The notes under the pieces: model-generated
What the model was told of the DNA's origin: nothing
What the model saw: the letters and a program-made list of their open reading frames with translations, nothing else
Database searches by the model: none
Shown here: in pieces, positions 7,791 to 8,397 of the stretch
Layout of the letters: every line of letters begins with the position of its first letter
How positions within the stretch are numbered: the stretch's first letter is position 1
Assembly: GCA_003696875.1 (NCBI GenBank)
Contig: RFHL01000200.1
Location: 1 to 8,397 of the forward strand
Reading direction: 5' to 3'
Source of the DNA: Bacteroidota bacterium
GTDB lineage: Bacteria > Bacteroidota > Bacteroidia > J057
Length of the DNA stretch: 8,397 nucleotides
Program-made: the position numbers and the translations under genes

Positions 7791-8144
7791 ATGTCTTTCA
7801 GAACGTTCTTCCTAGCCCTTCTGCTCGCTTTCTGCGCCGTACCGCTATCTGCTCAGGCCCTTGCCATGGCTTCCGGTCCCATTGAGGATCAGCCTGCCCT
7901 GAGCGCCCCCGCGACGGCCGAGGCCGTCTCCCTCGATATGACTTTCCACACCGAATCGCTCGTCACCCTGGAGGTGCGCGACGCCCTGGGACAAGTCCTT
8001 TTTAGCTCGCAGGTGATCTATCCGGCCGGCGAACGGCAGGTCAAGGTGAGCCTCGGCGAAGTGGAAGAAGGCGTCTACTTTGTGCGGGCCGCCACAGATG
8101 AACAGGAAAAAACCGAAATGATGGTGGTTAACCGAAACCACTAA
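7791..8144 (+). CDS. Small secreted protein with T9SS type A-like tail and no cargo domain
   Basis: The 117-residue product has a clear signal peptide (FFLALLLAFCAVPLSA, likely cut after Ala21), a short Ala/Pro/Glu-rich linker (about 22-48) and a C-terminal beta-sandwich-like segment (about 50-113). That segment follows the pattern of the type A Por secretion tail: V-T-L-E-V-R-D-A-L-G-Q-V-L (58-70), then A-G-E (79-81), then E-G-V-Y-F-V-R (93-99) and a closing strand. It lacks the usual basic KxxK ending (it ends N-R-N-H), so it may be a degenerate sorting tail or a free-standing domain of that fold. The ATG at 7791 sits directly before the signal peptide; a TTG 12 bases upstream is possible but unlikely. 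It is divergent from metK. Function unknown: it may be exported by T9SS or stay in the periplasm. Confidence 0.8.
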   Translation: MSFRTFFLALLLAFCAVPLSAQALAMASGPIEDQPALSAPATAEAVSLDMTFHTESLVTLEVRDALGQVLFSSQVIYPAGERQVKVSLGEVEEGVYFVRAATDEQEKTEMMVVNRNH

Positions 8145-8232
8145 CCTCAACCCAGACCCACGATCTTTTTTTTACATAAGTATCGCGGAGGTCCTGCCTC
8201 CTCCGGGCAGCAGTTTCGGACATAGCAAGAAT

Positions 8233-8248
8233 ATCCGACATTTCGGAT
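8233..8248. repeat. Short perfect inverted repeat
   Basis: ATCCGA (8233-8238) pairs with TCGGAT (8243-8248) around CATT. The heptamer TTTCGGA also occurs at 8214-8220 and 8241-8247. The stem touches the stop codon of the minus-strand partial frame and could be a weak 3' hairpin of that gene, but no T-run follows on either strand. Confidence 0.3.
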
Positions 8249-8397
8249 TAAGAGGGATTGAGTTTCCACTTCCGTCCCATGATCTGGACTAATTCGTCCC
8301 AAGATTGTAGGGTCATATAGCTGGAGAGGGTGCATATATGCTGAAAGAATTGCTTGCGCGATCCGACTTTGGTCCAGATCAGGCGGAACTTTTCCCA
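8248..8397 (-). CDS. C-terminal end of an unidentified gene entering from the right edge
   Basis: A minus-strand frame is open from the window edge to a TAA at 8248-8250, giving the last 49 residues of a possible protein. It contains W-E-K-F-R-L-I-W-T-K-V and ends R-K-W-K-L-N-P-S. The composition (several Trp, Phe, Lys, few low-complexity runs) looks like real protein. By my count about 65% of third codon positions are G or C, above the first and second positions, as in the other genes here. It would be convergent with the small T9SS-tail gene. It conflicts with a plus-strand start at 8338; only one is likely real. I do not recognise the family, and 49 residues are too few to assign a role. 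Confidence 0.42.
   Translation of the reverse strand, partial: WEKFRLIWTKVGSRKQFFQHICTLSSYMTLQSWDELVQIMGRKWKLNPS
8338..8397 (+). CDS. Alternative: start of a rightward gene cut by the window edge
   Basis: The ATG at 8338 follows GGAGAGGG (8323-8330) with a seven-base gap, a good Shine-Dalgarno arrangement. It opens a frame of 20 codons to the edge, beginning M-L-K-E-L-L-A-R-S-D-F. It lies exactly antisense to the minus-strand frame, with codons in register. Its third positions are only about half G/C, poorer than the minus-strand reading, and strong Shine-Dalgarno sites matter little in Bacteroidota. Treat as mutually exclusive with the minus-strand partial gene. Confidence 0.25.
   Translation, partial: MLKELLARSDFGPDQAELFP

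Noticed and set aside
8124..8173. Possible terminator after the small T9SS-tail gene (GTGGTT/AACCAC stem and a T-run at 8166-8173)
   Set aside because: The stem is weak, lies within the last codons, and the T-run is 24 bases further on, so it does not make an intrinsic terminator.
8147..8335. 62-codon minus-strand frame after the small secreted protein
   Set aside because: It spans a likely non-coding gap, its product has no recognisable pattern, and the overlapping frame ending at 8248 looks more protein-like.

Overview
The window looks like chromosomal DNA from a GC-rich member of the Bacteroidota, probably near the Saprospiria/Lewinella group. The main reason is a 1507-residue secreted protein that ends in the CHU_C / gliding-motility type B sorting domain of the type IX secretion system (T9SS), which is essentially confined to this phylum. 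A second small secreted protein with a type A-like T9SS tail supports this, as does an S-adenosylmethionine synthetase longer than the E. coli enzyme, as is usual in this phylum. The genus is inference; no rRNA or other taxonomic marker is present.

Layout from left to right: (1) 1-94 has no confirmed gene but carries two back-to-back perfect hairpins. (2) 95-778, minus strand, is a three-domain DtxR/MntR-type metal-dependent repressor. (3) 878-5401, plus strand, is a giant modular adhesin-like T9SS cargo protein: signal peptide, an N-terminal domain of the DUF7948 type, a seven-repeat SBBP-like propeller, a PKD domain, six Cys-paired Ig-like repeats, a second PKD domain and the sorting domain. 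(4) 5419-5453 is a strong bidirectional terminator shared with the convergent gene that follows. (5) 5452-6117, minus strand, is a putative lipoprotein of unknown function. (6) 6184-6217 is the metK terminator, followed by metK at 6241-7551, also on the minus strand. (7) 7552-7790 is a divergent intergenic region. (8) 7791-8144, plus strand, is a 117-residue secreted protein that is little more than a signal peptide plus a T9SS tail-like domain. (9) 8145-8397 is mostly non-coding and ends in a gene cut by the window edge; its strand is ambiguous, with minus favoured. No gene-free stretch exceeds 300 bases.

The genes do not form one obvious pathway. The repressor and the adhesin are divergent across a 99-base gap, so shared control is possible but unproven. 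metK is a housekeeping gene with its own terminator. The two T9SS-type products depend on secretion machinery encoded elsewhere. I see no CRISPR array, tRNA, rRNA, insertion sequence or defence/toxin module, and no clear new multi-gene system. The most noteworthy items are the architecture of the giant protein, the small protein with no cargo domain, the terminator stem that contains a stop codon, and the unresolved right edge.
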